This document shows positions 11,950 through 24,095 of a stretch of 64,000 bases of DNA, in pieces. The notes under the pieces are model-generated. The model saw nothing but the letters and a program-made list of their open reading frames with translations, did no database searches and had not been told where the DNA came from. Source of the stretch: Diorhabda sublineata (taxonomy: Eukaryota > Arthropoda > Insecta > Coleoptera > Chrysomelidae); the NCBI RefSeq assembly GCF_026230105.1, contig NC_079477.1:21147001-21211000 (forward strand), read 5' to 3'. Within the stretch, counting starts at the first letter, position 1. Each line of letters opens with the position of its first letter. Position numbers and translations under genes: made by a program.

Positions 11950-13560
11950 TAATTTGAAGTCGAATTTCAACATTTCTTATATATTTCAGTGCGTTTGAAT
12001 CTAACTTTATCAGATATCGCCGATTAACATCCATTGAAGCCCATTGAGGTCGATTGTCACTTTGTGTTGATTGAAAATTTTCAAAGTCTATCTTCCTAAT
12101 TTGAAGTCGAATTTCAACTTTTTTTATATATTTGAGTGAGTTTGCAACTAACTTTGTCAGATATCGTCGATTTACATCCATTGAAGCCCTTTGAGGTCGA
12201 TTGTCACTTTGTGTTGATTGAAAATTTCCAAAGTCTATCTTCGTAATTTGAAGTCGAATTCCAACATTTCTTATATATTCGAATGAGTTTGCCACTTACT
12301 TCGTCAGATATCGTCGATTTACATCCATTGAAGCCCATTGAGGTCGATTGTCACTTTGTGTTGATTGAAAATTTTCAAAGTCTATCTTCCTAATTCGAAG
12401 TCGAATTTCAACATTTCTTATATATTTCAGTGCGTTTGCATCTAACTTTGTCAGATATCGTCAATTAACAATCATTGAAGCTCATTGAGGTCGATTGTCA
12501 CTTTGTGTTGATTGAGAATTTTCAAAGTCTATCTTCCTAATTTGAAGTCGAATTTCAAAATTTCTTATATATTTGAGTGAGTTTGCAACTAACTTTGTCA
12601 AATATCGTCGATTTACATCCATTGAAGCCATTTGAGGTCGATTGTCACTTTGTGTTGATTCAAAATTTTCAAAGTCTATTTTCCTAATTTGAAGTCGAAT
12701 TTCAACATTTCTTATATATTTCAGTGCGTTTGAATCTAACTTTGTCAGATATCGCCGATTAACATCCATTGAAGCCCATTGAGGTCGATTGTCACTTTGT
12801 GTTGATTGAAAATTTTCAAAGTCTATCTTCCTAATTTGAAGTCGAATTTCAACTTTTTTTATATATTTGAGTGAGTTTGCAACTAACTTTGTCAGATATC
12901 GTCGATTTACATCCATTGAAGCCCTTTGAGGTCGATTGTCACTTTGTGTTGATTGAAAATTTCCAAAGTCTATCTTCGTAATTTTAAGTCGAATTCCAAC
13001 ATTTCTTATATATTCGAATGAGTTTGCCACTTACTTCGTCAGATATCGTCGATTTACATCCATTGAAGCCCATTGAGGTCGATTGTCACTTTGTGTTGAT
13101 TGAAAATTTTCAAAGTCTATCTTCCTAATTCGAAGTCGAATTTCAACATTTCTTATATATTTCAGTGCGTTTGCATCTAACTTTGTCAGATATCGTCAAT
13201 TAACAATCATTGAAGCTCATTGAGGTCGATTGTCACTTTGTGTTGATTGAGAATTTTCAAAGTCTATCTTCCTAATTTGAAGTCGAATTTCAAAATTTCT
13301 TATATATTTGAGTGAGTTTGCAACTAACTTTGTCAAATATCGTCGATTTACATCCATTGAAGCCATTTGAGGTCGATTGTCACTTTGTGTTGATTCAAAA
13401 TTTTCAAAGTCTATTTTCCTAATTTGAAGTCGAATTTCAACATTTCTTATATATTTCAGTGCATTTGAATCTAACTTTGTCAGATATCGCCGATTAACAT
13501 CCATTGAAGCCCATTGAGGTCGATTGTCACTTTGTGTTGATTGAAAATTTTCAAAGTCTA
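11950..13560. repeat. Five-monomer (735-bp) HOR, about 2.2 copies
   Basis: Successive blocks repeat at offset 735 bp. The first full copy is about 11,950-12,684 and the second about 12,685-13,419, with a partial third to about 13,560. Shared rare markers include TATTCGAATGAGTTTGCCAC with ACTTACTTCGTCAG (about 12,290 and 13,025), GTCAATTAACAATCATTGAA (about 12,460 and 13,195) and AACTTTTTTTATATATT. A few substitutions separate the copies, for example TTTATCAG versus TTTGTCAG. Confidence 0.8.
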
Positions 13561-13869
13561 TCTTCCTAATTTAAAGTCGAATTTCAACATTTCTTATATA
13601 TTCGAGTGAGTTTGCAACTAACTTTGTCAGATATCGTCGATTTACATCCATTGAAGTCATTTGAGGTCGATTGTCACTTTGTGTTGATTGAAAATTTCCA
13701 AATTCTATCTTCCTAATTTGAAGTCGAATTTCAACATTTCTTATATATTTGAGTGAGTTTGCAACTAACTTTGTCAAATATCGTCGATTTACATCCATTG
13801 AAGCCCTTTGAGGTCGATTGTCACTTTGTGTTGATTCAAAATTTTCAAAGTCTATCTCCGTAATTTGAA

Positions 13870-16816
13870 GTCGAATTTCAACATTTCTTATATATTTGAG
13901 TGAGTTTGCATCTAACTTTGTCAGATATCGTCGATATACATCCATTGAAGCCATTTGAGGTCGATTGTCACTTTGTGTTGATTGAAAATTTCCAAAGTCT
14001 ATCTTCCTAATTTGAAGTCCAATTTCAACATTTCATATATATTTCAGTGCGTTTGAATCTAACTTTGTCAGATATCGCCGATTAACATCCATTGAAGCCC
14101 ATTGAGGTCGATTGTCACTTTGTGTTGATTGAAAATTTTCAAAGTCTATCTTCCTAATTTGAAGTCGAATTTCAACTTTTCTTATATATTTGAGTGAGTT
14201 TGCAAATAACTTTGTCAGATATCGTCAATTAACATCCATTGAAGCCCATTGAGGTCGATTGTCACTTTGTGTTGATTGAAAATTTTCAAAGTCTATCTTC
14301 GTAATTTGAAGTCGAATTTCAACATTTCTTATATATTTCAGTGCGTTTGCATCTAACTTTGTCAGATATCGTCGATTTACATCCATTGAATCCCATTGAG
14401 GTCGATTGTCACTTTGTGTTGATTGAAAATTTCCAAAGTCTATCTTCGTAATTTGAAGTCGAATTCCAACATTTCTTATATATTTGAATGAGTTTGCCAC
14501 TAACTTCGTCAGATATCGTCGATTTACATCCATTGAAGCCCATTGAGGTCGATTGTCACTTTGTGTTGATTGAAAATTTTCAAAGTCTATCTTCCTAATT
14601 CGAAGTCGAATTTCAACATTTCTTATATATTTGAGTGAGTTTGCAACTAACTTTGTCAAATATCGTCGATTTACATCCATTGAAGCCCTTTGAGGTCGAT
14701 TGTCACTTTGTGTTGATTGAAAATTTTCAAAGTCTATCTTCCTAATTTAAAGTCGAATTTCAACATTTCTTATATATTCGAGTAAGTTTGCAACTAACTT
14801 TGTCAGATATCGTCGATTTACATCCATTGAAGTCATTTGAGGTCGATTGTCACTTTGTGTTGATTGAAAATTTCCAAATTCTATCTTCCTAATTTGAAGT
14901 CGAATTTCAACATTTCTTATATATTTGAGTGAGTTTGCAACTAACTTTGTCAAATATCGTCGATTTACATCCATTGAAGCCCTTTGAGGTCGATTGTCAC
15001 TTTGTGTTGATTCGAAATTTTCAAAGTCTATCTCCGTAATTTGAAGTCGAATTTCAACATTTCTTATATATTTGAGTGAGTTTGCATCTAACTTTGTCAG
15101 ATATCGTCGATATACATCCATTGAAGCCATTTGAGGTCGATTGTCACTTTGTGTTGATTGAAAATTTCCAAAGTCTATCTTCGTAATTTGAAGTCGAATT
15201 CCAACATTTCTTATATATTTGAATGAGTTTGCCACTAACTTCGTCAGATATCGTCGATTTACATCCATTGAAGCCCATTGAGGTCGATTGTCACTTTGTG
15301 TTGATTGAAAATTTTCAAAGTCTATCTTCCTAATTCGAAGTCGAATTTCAACATTTCTTATATATTTCAGTGCGTTTGCATCTAACTTTGTCAGATATCG
15401 TCAATTAACATTCATTGAAGCCCATTGAGGTCGATTGTCACTTTGTGTTGATTGAGAATTTTCAAAGTCTATCTTCCTAATTTGAAGTCGAATTTCAACA
15501 TTTCTTATATATTTGAGTGAGTTTGCAACTAACTTTGTCAAATATCGTCGATTTACATCCATTGAAGCTCTTTGAGGTCGATTGTCACTTTGTGTTGATC
15601 CAAAATTTTCAAAGTCTATCTTCCTAATTTGAAGTCGAATTTCAACATTTCTTATATATTTGAGTGAGTTTGCATCTAACTTTGTCAGATATCGTCGATA
15701 TACATCCATTGAAGCCATTTGAGGTCGATTGTCACTTTGTGTTGATTGAAAATTTCCAAAGTCTATCTTCCTAATTTGAAGTCCAATTTCAACATTTCAT
15801 ATATATTTCAGTGCGTTTGAATCTAACTTTGTCAGATATCGCCGATTAACATCCATTGAAGCCCATTGAGGTCGATTGTCACTTTGTGTTGATTGAAAAT
15901 TTTCAAAGTCTATCTTCCTAATTTGAAGTCGAATTTCAACTTTTCTTATATATTTGAGTGAGTTTGCAAATAACTTTGTCAGATATCGTCAATTAACATC
16001 CATTGAAGCCCATTGAGGTCGATTGTCACTTTGTGTTGATTGAAAATTTTCAAAGTCTATCTTCGTAATTTGAAGTCGAATTTCAACATTTCTTATATAT
16101 TTCAGTGCGTTTGCATCTAACTTTGTCAGATATCGTCGATTTACATCCATTGAATCCCATTGAGGTCGATTGTCACTTTGTGTTGATTGAAAATTTCCAA
16201 AGTCTATCTTCGTAATTTGAAGTCGAATTCCAACATTTCTTATATATTTGAATGAGTTTGCCACTAACTTCGTCAGATATCGTCGATTTACATCCATTGA
16301 AGCCCATTGAGGTCGATTGTCACTTTGTGTTGATTGAAAATTTTCAAAGTCTATCTTCCTAATTCGAAGTCGAATTTCAATATTTCTTATATATTTGAGT
16401 GAGTTTGCAACTAACTTTGTCAAATATCGTCGATTTACATCCATTGAAGCCCTTTGAGGTCGATTGTCACTTTGTGTTGATTGAAAATTTTCAAAGTCTA
16501 TCTTCCTAATTTAAAGTCGAATTTCAACATTTCTTATATATTCGAGTAAGTTTGCAACTAACTTTGTCAGATATCGTCGATTTACATCCATTGAAGTCAT
16601 TTGAGGTCGATTGTCACTTTGTGTTGATTGAAAATTTCCAAATTCTATCTTCCTAATTTGAAGTCGAATTTCAACATTTCTTATATATTTGAGTGAGTTT
16701 GCAACTAACTTTGTCAAATATCGTCGATTTACATCCATTGAAGCCCTTTGAGGTCGATTGTCACTTTGTGTTGATTCGAAATTTTCAAAGTCTATCTCCG
16801 TAATTTGAAGTCGAAT
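13870..16816. repeat. Twelve-monomer (1,764-bp) HOR, copy pair 1
   Basis: The block at about 13,870-15,052 recurs at about 15,634-16,816, offset 1,764 bp (12 x 147). Both copies carry the rare GTCCAATTTCAACATTTCAT monomer (about 14,018 and 15,782) followed by the same order of subtypes. After the block the second copy lacks one monomer relative to the first: the following marker GTCAATTAACATTCATTG is 1,617 bp away instead of 1,764. This is consistent with unequal exchange in steps of one monomer. Confidence 0.8.
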
Positions 16817-19800
16817 TCCAACATTTCTTATATATTTGAATGAGTTTGCCACTAACTTCGTCAGATATCGTCGATTTACATCCATTGAAGCCCATTGAGG
16901 TCGATTGTCACTTTGTGTTGATTGAAAATTTTCAAAGTCTATCTTCCTAATTCGAAGTCGAATTTCAACATTTCTTATATATTTCAGTGCGTTTGCATCT
17001 AACTTTGTCAGATATCGTCAATTAACATTCATTGAAGCCCATTGAGGTCGATTGTCACTTTGTGTTGATTGAGAATTTTCAAAGTCTATCTTCCTAATTT
17101 GAAGTCGAATTTCAACATTTCTTATATATTTGAGTGAGTTTGCAACTAACTTTGTCAAATATCGTCGATTTACATCCATTGAAGCTCTTTGAGGTCGATT
17201 GTCACTTTGTGTTGATCCAAAATTTTCAAAGTCTATCTTCCTAATTTGAAGTCGAATTTCAACATTTCTTATATATTTGAGTGAGTTTGCAACTAACTTT
17301 GTCAGATATCGTCGATTTACATCCATTGAAGTCATTTGAGGTCGATTGTCACTTTGTGTTGATTGAAAATTTCCAAAGTCTATCTTCCTAATTTGAAGTC
17401 GAATTTCAACATTTCTTATATATTTCAGTGCGTTTGAATCTAACTTTGTCAGATATCGCCGATTAACATCCATTGAAGCCCATTGAGGTCGATTGTCACT
17501 TTGTGTTGATTGAAAATTTTCAAAGTCTATCTTCGAAATTTGAAGTCGAAATCCAACATTTCTTATATATTTGAATGAGTTTGCAAATAACTTTGTCAGA
17601 TATCGTCGATTTACATCCATTGAAGCCCATTGAGGTCGATTGTCACTTTGTGTTGATTGAAAATTTTCAAAGTCTATCTTCGTAATTTGAAGTCGAATTT
17701 CAACATTTCTTATATATTTGAGTGAGTTTGCAACTAACTTAGTCAGATATCGTCGATTTACATCCATAGAAGCCCATTGAGGTCGATTGTCACTTTGTGT
17801 TGATTGACAATTTTCAAAGTCTATCTTCGAAATTTGAAGTCGAAATCCAACATTTCTTATATATTTGAATGAGTTTGCAAATAACTTTGTCAGATATCGT
17901 CGATTTACATCCATTGAAGCCCATTGAGGTCGATTGTCACTTTGTGTTGATTGAAAATTTTCAAAGTCTATCTTCGTAATTTGAAGTCGAATTTCAACAT
18001 TTCTTATATATTTGAGTGCGTTTGAATCTAACTTTGTCAGATATCGCCGATTTACATCCATTGAAGCTCTTTGAGGTCGATTGTCACTTTGTGTTGATCC
18101 AAAATTTTCAAAGTCTATCTTCCTAATTCGAAGTCGAATTTCAACATTTCTTATATATTTCAGTGCGTTTGCATCTAACTTTGTCAGATATCGTCAATTA
18201 ACAATCATTGAAGCTCATTGAGGTCGATTGTCACTTTGTGTTGATTGAGAATTTTCAAAGTCTATCTTCCTAATTTGAAGTCGAATTTCAAAATTTCTTA
18301 TATATTTGAGTGAGTTTGCAACTAACTTTGTCAGATATCGTCGATTTACATCCATTGAAGTCATTTGAGGTCGATTGTCACTTTGTGTTGATTGAAAATT
18401 TCCAAATTCTATCTTCCTAATTTGAAGTCGAATTTCAACATTTCTTATATATTTGAGTGAGTTTGCAACTAACTTTGTCAAATATCGTCGATTTACATCC
18501 ATTGAAGCCCTTTGAGGTCGATTGTCACTTTGTGTTGATTCAAAATTTTCAAAGTCTATCTCCGTAATTTGAAGTCGAATTTCAACATTTCTTATATATT
18601 TGAGTGAGTTTGCATCTAACTTTGTCAGATATCGTCGATATACATCCATTGAAGCCATTTGAGGTCGATTGTCACTTTGTGTTGATTGAAAATTTCCAAA
18701 GTCTATCTTCCTAATTTGAAGTCCAATTTCAACATTTCATATATATTTCAGTGCGTTTGAATCTAACTTTGTCAGATATCGTCAATTAACATTCATTGAA
18801 GCCCATTGAGGTCGATTGTCACTTTGTGTTGATTGAGAATTTTCAAAGTCTATCTTCCTAATTTGAAGTCGAATTTCAACTTTTCTTATATATTTGAGTG
18901 AGTTTGCAACTAACTTTGTCAAATATCGTCGATTTACATCCATTGAAGCTCTTTGAGGTCGATTGTCACTTTGTGTTGATCCAAAATTTTCAAAGTCTAT
19001 CTTCCTAATTTGAAGTCGAATTTCAACATTTCTTATATATTTGAGTGAGTTTGCAACTAACTTTGTCAGATATCGTCGATTTACATCCATTGAAGTCATT
19101 TGAGGTCGATTGTCACTTTGTGTTGATTGAAAATTTCCAAAGTCTATCTTCCTAATTTGAAGTCGAATTTCAACATTTCTTATATATTTCAGTGCGTTTG
19201 AATCTAACTTTATCAGATATCGCCGATTAACATCCATTGAAGCCCATTGAGGTCGATTGTCACTTTGTGTTGATTGAAAATTTTCAAAGTCTATCTTCGA
19301 AATTTGAAGTCGAAATCCAACATTTCTTATATATTTGAATGAGTTTGCAAATAACTTTGTCAGATATCGTCGATTTACATCCATTGAAGCCCATTGAGGT
19401 CGATTGTCACTTTGTGTTGATTGAAAATTTTCAAAGTCTATCTTCGTAATTTGAAGTCGAATTTCAACATTTCTTATATATTTGAGTGAGTTTGCAACTA
19501 ACTTAGTCAGATATCGTCGATTTACATCCATAGAAGCCCATTGAGGTCGATTGTCACTTTGTGTTGATTGACAATTTTCAAAGTCTATCTTCGAAATTTG
19601 AAGTCGAAATCCAACATTTCTTATATATTTGAATGAGTTTGCAAATAACTTTGTCAGATATCGTCGATTTACATCCATTGAAGCCCTTTGAGGTCGATTG
19701 TCACTTTGTGTTGATTCAAAATTTTCAAAGTCTATCTTCCTAATTTGAAGTCGAATTTCAACATTTCTTATATATTTCAGTGCGTTTGAATCTAACTTTG

Positions 19801-22800
19801 TCAGATATCGCCGATTAACATCCATTGAAGCCCATTGAGGTCGATTGTCACTTTGTGTTGATTGAAAATTTTCAAAGTCTATCTTCCTAATTCGAAGTCG
19901 AATTTCAACATTTCTTATATATTTCAGTGCGTTTGCATCTAACTTTGTCAGATATCGTCAATTAACAATCATTGAAGCTCATTGAGGTCGATTGTCACTT
20001 TGTGTTGATTGAGAATTTTCAAAGTCTATCTTCCTAATTTGAAGTCGAATTTCAAAATTTCTTATATATTTGAGTGAGTTTGCAACTAACTTTGTCAAAT
20101 ATCGTCGATTTACATCCATTGAAGCCATTTGAGGTCGATTGTCACTTTGTGTTGATTCAAAATTTTCAAAGTCTATTTTCCTAATTTGAAGTCGAATTTC
20201 AACATTTCTTATATATTTCAGTGCATTTGAATCTAACTTTGTCAGATATCGCCGATTAACATCCATTGAAGCCCATTGAGGTCGATTGTCACTTTGTGTT
20301 GATTGAAAATTTTCAAAGTCTATCTTCCTAATTTAAAGTCGAATTTCAACATTTCTTATATATTCGAGTGAGTTTGCAACTAACTTTGTCAGATATCGTC
20401 GATTTACATCCATTGAAGTCATTTGAGGTCGATTGTCACTTTGTGTTGATTGAAAATTTCCAAATTCTATCTTCCTAATTTGAAGTCGAATTTCAACATT
20501 TCTTATATATTTGAGTGAGTTTGCAACTAACTTTGTCAAATATCGTCGATTTACATCCATTGAAGCCCTTTGAGGTCGATTGTCACTTTGTGTTGATTCA
20601 AAATTTTCAAAGTCTATCTCCGTAATTTGAAGTCGAATTTCAACATTTCTTATATATTTGAGTGAGTTTGCATCTAACTTTGTCAGATATCGTCGATATA
20701 CATCCATTGAAGCCATTTGAGGTCGATTGTCACTTTGTGTTGATTGAAAATTTCCAAAGTCTATCTTCCTAATTTGAAGTCCAATTTCAACATTTCATAT
20801 ATATTTCAGTGCGTTTGAATCTAACTTTGTCAGATATCGCCGATTAACATCCATTGAAGCCCATTGAGGTCGATTGTCACTTTGTGTTGATTGAAAATTT
20901 TCAAAGTCTATCTTCCTAATTTGAAGTCGAATTTCAACTTTTCTTATATATTTGAGTGAGTTTGCAACTAACTTTGTCAGATATCGTCAATTAACATCCA
21001 TTGAAGCCCATTGAGGTCGATTGTCACTTTGTGTTGATTGAAAATTTTCAAAGTCTATCTTCGTAATTTGAAGTCGAATTTCAACATTTCTTATATATTT
21101 CAGTGCGTTTGCATCTAACTTTGTCAGATATCGTCGATTTACATCCATTGAATCCCATTGAGGTCGATTGTCACTTTGTGTTGATTGAAAATTTCCAAAG
21201 TCTATCTTCGTAATTTGAAGTCGAATTCCAACATTTCTTATATATTTGAATGAGTTTGCCACTAACTTCGTCAGATATCGTCGATTTACATCCATTGAAG
21301 CCCATTGAGGTCGATTGTCACTTTGTGTTGATTGAAAATTTTCAAAGTCTATCTTCCTAATTCGAAGTCGAATTTCAACATTTCTTATATATTTGAGTGA
21401 GTTTGCAACTAACTTTGTCAAATATCGTCGATTTACATCCATTGAAGCCCTTTGAGGTCGATTGTCACTTTGTGTTGATTGAAAATTTCCAAATTCTATC
21501 TTCCTAATTTGAAGTCGAATTTCAACATTTCTTATATATTTGAGTGAGTTTGCAACTAACTTTGTCAAATATCGTCGATTTACATCCATTGAAGCCCTTT
21601 GAGGTCGATTGTCACTTTGTGTTGATTCGAAATTTTCAAAGTCTATCTCCGTAATTTGAAGTCGAATTTCAACATTTCTTATATATTTGAGTGAGTTTGC
21701 ATCTAACTTTGTCAGATATCGTCGATATACATCCATTGAAGCCATTTGAGGTCGATTGTCACTTTGTGTTGATTGAAAATTTCCAAAGTCTATCTTCGTA
21801 ATTTGAAGTCGAATTCCAACATTTCTTATATATTTGAATGAGTTTGCCACTAACTTCGTCAGATATCGTCGATTTACATCCATTGAAGCCCATCGAGGTC
21901 GATTGTCACTTTGTGTTGATTGAAAATTTTCAAAGTCTATCTTCCTAATTCGAAGTCGAATTTCAACATTTCTTATATATTTGAGTGAGTTTGCAACTAA
22001 CTTTGTCAGATATCGTCGATTTACATCCATTGAAGTCATTTGAGGTCGATTGTCACTTTGTGTTGATTGAAAATTTCCAAAGTCTATCTTCCTAATTTGA
22101 AGTCGAATTTCAACATTTCTTATATATTTCAGTGCGTTTGAATCTAACTTTGTCAGATATCGCCGATTAACATCCATTGAAGCCCATTGAGGTCGATTGT
22201 CACTTTGTGTTGATTGAAAATTTTCAAAGTCTATCTTCGAAATTTGAAGTCGAAATCCAACATTTCTTATATATTTGAATGAGTTTGCAAATAACTTTGT
22301 CAGATATCGTCGATTTACATCCATTGAAGCCCATTGAGGTCGATTGTCACTTTGTGTTGATTGAAAATTTTCAAAGTCTATCTTCGTAATTTGAAGTCGA
22401 ATTTCAACATTTCTTATATATTTGAGTGAGTTTGCAACTAACTTAGTCAGATATCGTCGATTTACATCCATAGAAGCCCATTGAGGTCGATTGTCACTTT
22501 GTGTTGATTGACAATTTTCAAAGTCTATCTTCGAAATTTGAAGTCGAAATCCAACATTTCTTATATATTTGAATGAGTTTGCAAATAACTTTGTCAGATA
22601 TCGTCGATTTACATCCATTGAAGCCCTTTGAGGTCGATTGTCACTTTGTGTTGATTCAAAATTTTCAAAGTCTATCTTCCTAATTTGAAGTCGAATTTCA
22701 ACATTTCTTATATATTTCAGTGCGTTTGAATCTAACTTTGTCAGATATCGCCGATTAACATCCATTGAAGCCCATTGAGGTCGATTGTCACTTTGTGTTG

Positions 22801-23948
22801 ATTGAAAATTTTCAAAGTCTATCTTCCTAATTTGAAGTCGAATTTCAACATTTCTTATATATTTGAGTGAGTTTGCAACTAACTTTGTCAGATATCGTCG
22901 ATTTATATCCATTGAAGTCATTTGAGGTCGATTGTCACTTTGTGTTGATTGAAAATTTTCAAAGTCTATCTTCCTAATTTGAAGTCGAATTTCAACTTTT
23001 CTTATATATTTGAGTGAGTTTGCAACTAACTTTGTCAGATATCGTCAATTAACATCCATTGAAGCCCATTGAGGTCGATTGTCACTTTGTGTTGATTGAA
23101 AATTTTCAAAGTCTATCTTCGTAATTTGAAGTCGAATTTCAACATTTCTTATATATTTCAGTGCGTTTGCATCTAACTTTGTCAGATATCGTCGATTTAC
23201 ATCCATTGAATCCCATTGAGGTCGATTGTCACTTTGTGTTGATTGAAAATTTCCAAAGTCTATCTTCGTAATTTGAAGTCGAATTCCAACATTTCTTATA
23301 TATTTGAATGAGTTTGCCACTAACTTCGTCAGATATCGTCGATTTACATCCATTGAAGCCCATTGAGGTCGATTGTCACTTTGTGTTGATTGAAAATTTT
23401 CAAAGTCTATCTTCCTAATTCGAAGTCGAATTTCAACATTTCTTATATATTTGAGTGAGTTTGCAACTAACTTTGTCAAATATCGTCGATTTACATCCAT
23501 TGAAGCCCTTTGAGGTCGATTGTCACTTTGTGTTGATTGAAAATTTTCAAAGTCTATCTTCCTAATTTAAAGTCGAATTTCAACATTTCTTATATATTCG
23601 AGTGAGTTTGCAACTAACTTTGTCAGATATCGTCGATTTACATCCATTGAAGTCATTTGAGGTCGATTGTCACTTTGTGTTGATTGAAAATTTCCAAATT
23701 CTATCTTCCTAATTTGAAGTCGAATTTCAACATTTCTTATATATTTGAGTGAGTTTGCAACTAACTTTGTCAAATATCGTCGATTTACATCCATTGAAGC
23801 CCTTTGAGGTCGATTGTCACTTTGTGTTGATTCGAAATTTTCAAAGTCTATCTCCGTAATTTGAAGTCGAATTTCAACATTTCTTATATATTTGAGTGAG
23901 TTTGCATCTAACTTTGTCAGATATCGTCGATATACATCCATTGAAGCC
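14103..23948. repeat. 8,820-bp-offset block duplication in zone B
   Basis: About 1.03 kb at 14,103-15,128 recurs at 22,923-23,948, offset exactly 60 monomers. The order of subtypes is preserved: the AACTTTTCTTAT unit, GTCAATTAACATCC, TTGAATCCCATTG, TTTGCCACTAACTTCGTC, the TTTAAAGTC unit and TTGATTCGAAATTTT. Together with the 1,764- and 6,762-bp copies, this means the same stretch around 14.1-14.7 kb has at least three relatives in zone B. Confidence 0.72.
17018..19825. repeat. Twelve-monomer (1,764-bp) HOR, copy pair 2
   Basis: The block 17,018-18,061 recurs at 18,782-19,825, offset 1,764 bp. Each copy holds the same succession of seven monomers, including two CGAAATTTGAAGTCGAAATC units (about 17,530 and 17,826 in one copy, 19,296 and 19,590 in the other) and the ACTTAGTCAG unit between them. 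Several substitutions separate the copies, so this pair looks older than the duplications of zones A, C and E. Confidence 0.78.
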
Positions 23949-24095
23949 CATTGTGGTCGATTGTCACTTTGTGTTGATTGAAAATTTTCAAAGTCTATCT
24001 TCGAAATTTGAAGTCGAAATCCAACATTTCTTATATATTTGAATGAGTTTGCAAATAACTTTGTCAGATATCGTCGATTTACATCCATTGAAGCC

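Larger units (their letters stand above)
13062..21494. repeat. 6,762-bp-offset block duplication in zone B
   Basis: About 1.67 kb at 13,062-14,732 recurs at 19,824-21,494, offset exactly 46 monomers. The shared run includes the rare GTCAATTAACAATCATTG monomer, the GTGCATTTGAATC monomer, TATTCGAGTGAG, the TCTATCTCCGTAATT monomer and the GTCCAATTTC monomer in the same order. One visible difference is GCAAATAAC (about 14,203) versus GCAACTAAC (about 20,965). The copies lie inside a longer array, so the duplication is interspersed rather than directly adjacent. Confidence 0.75.
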
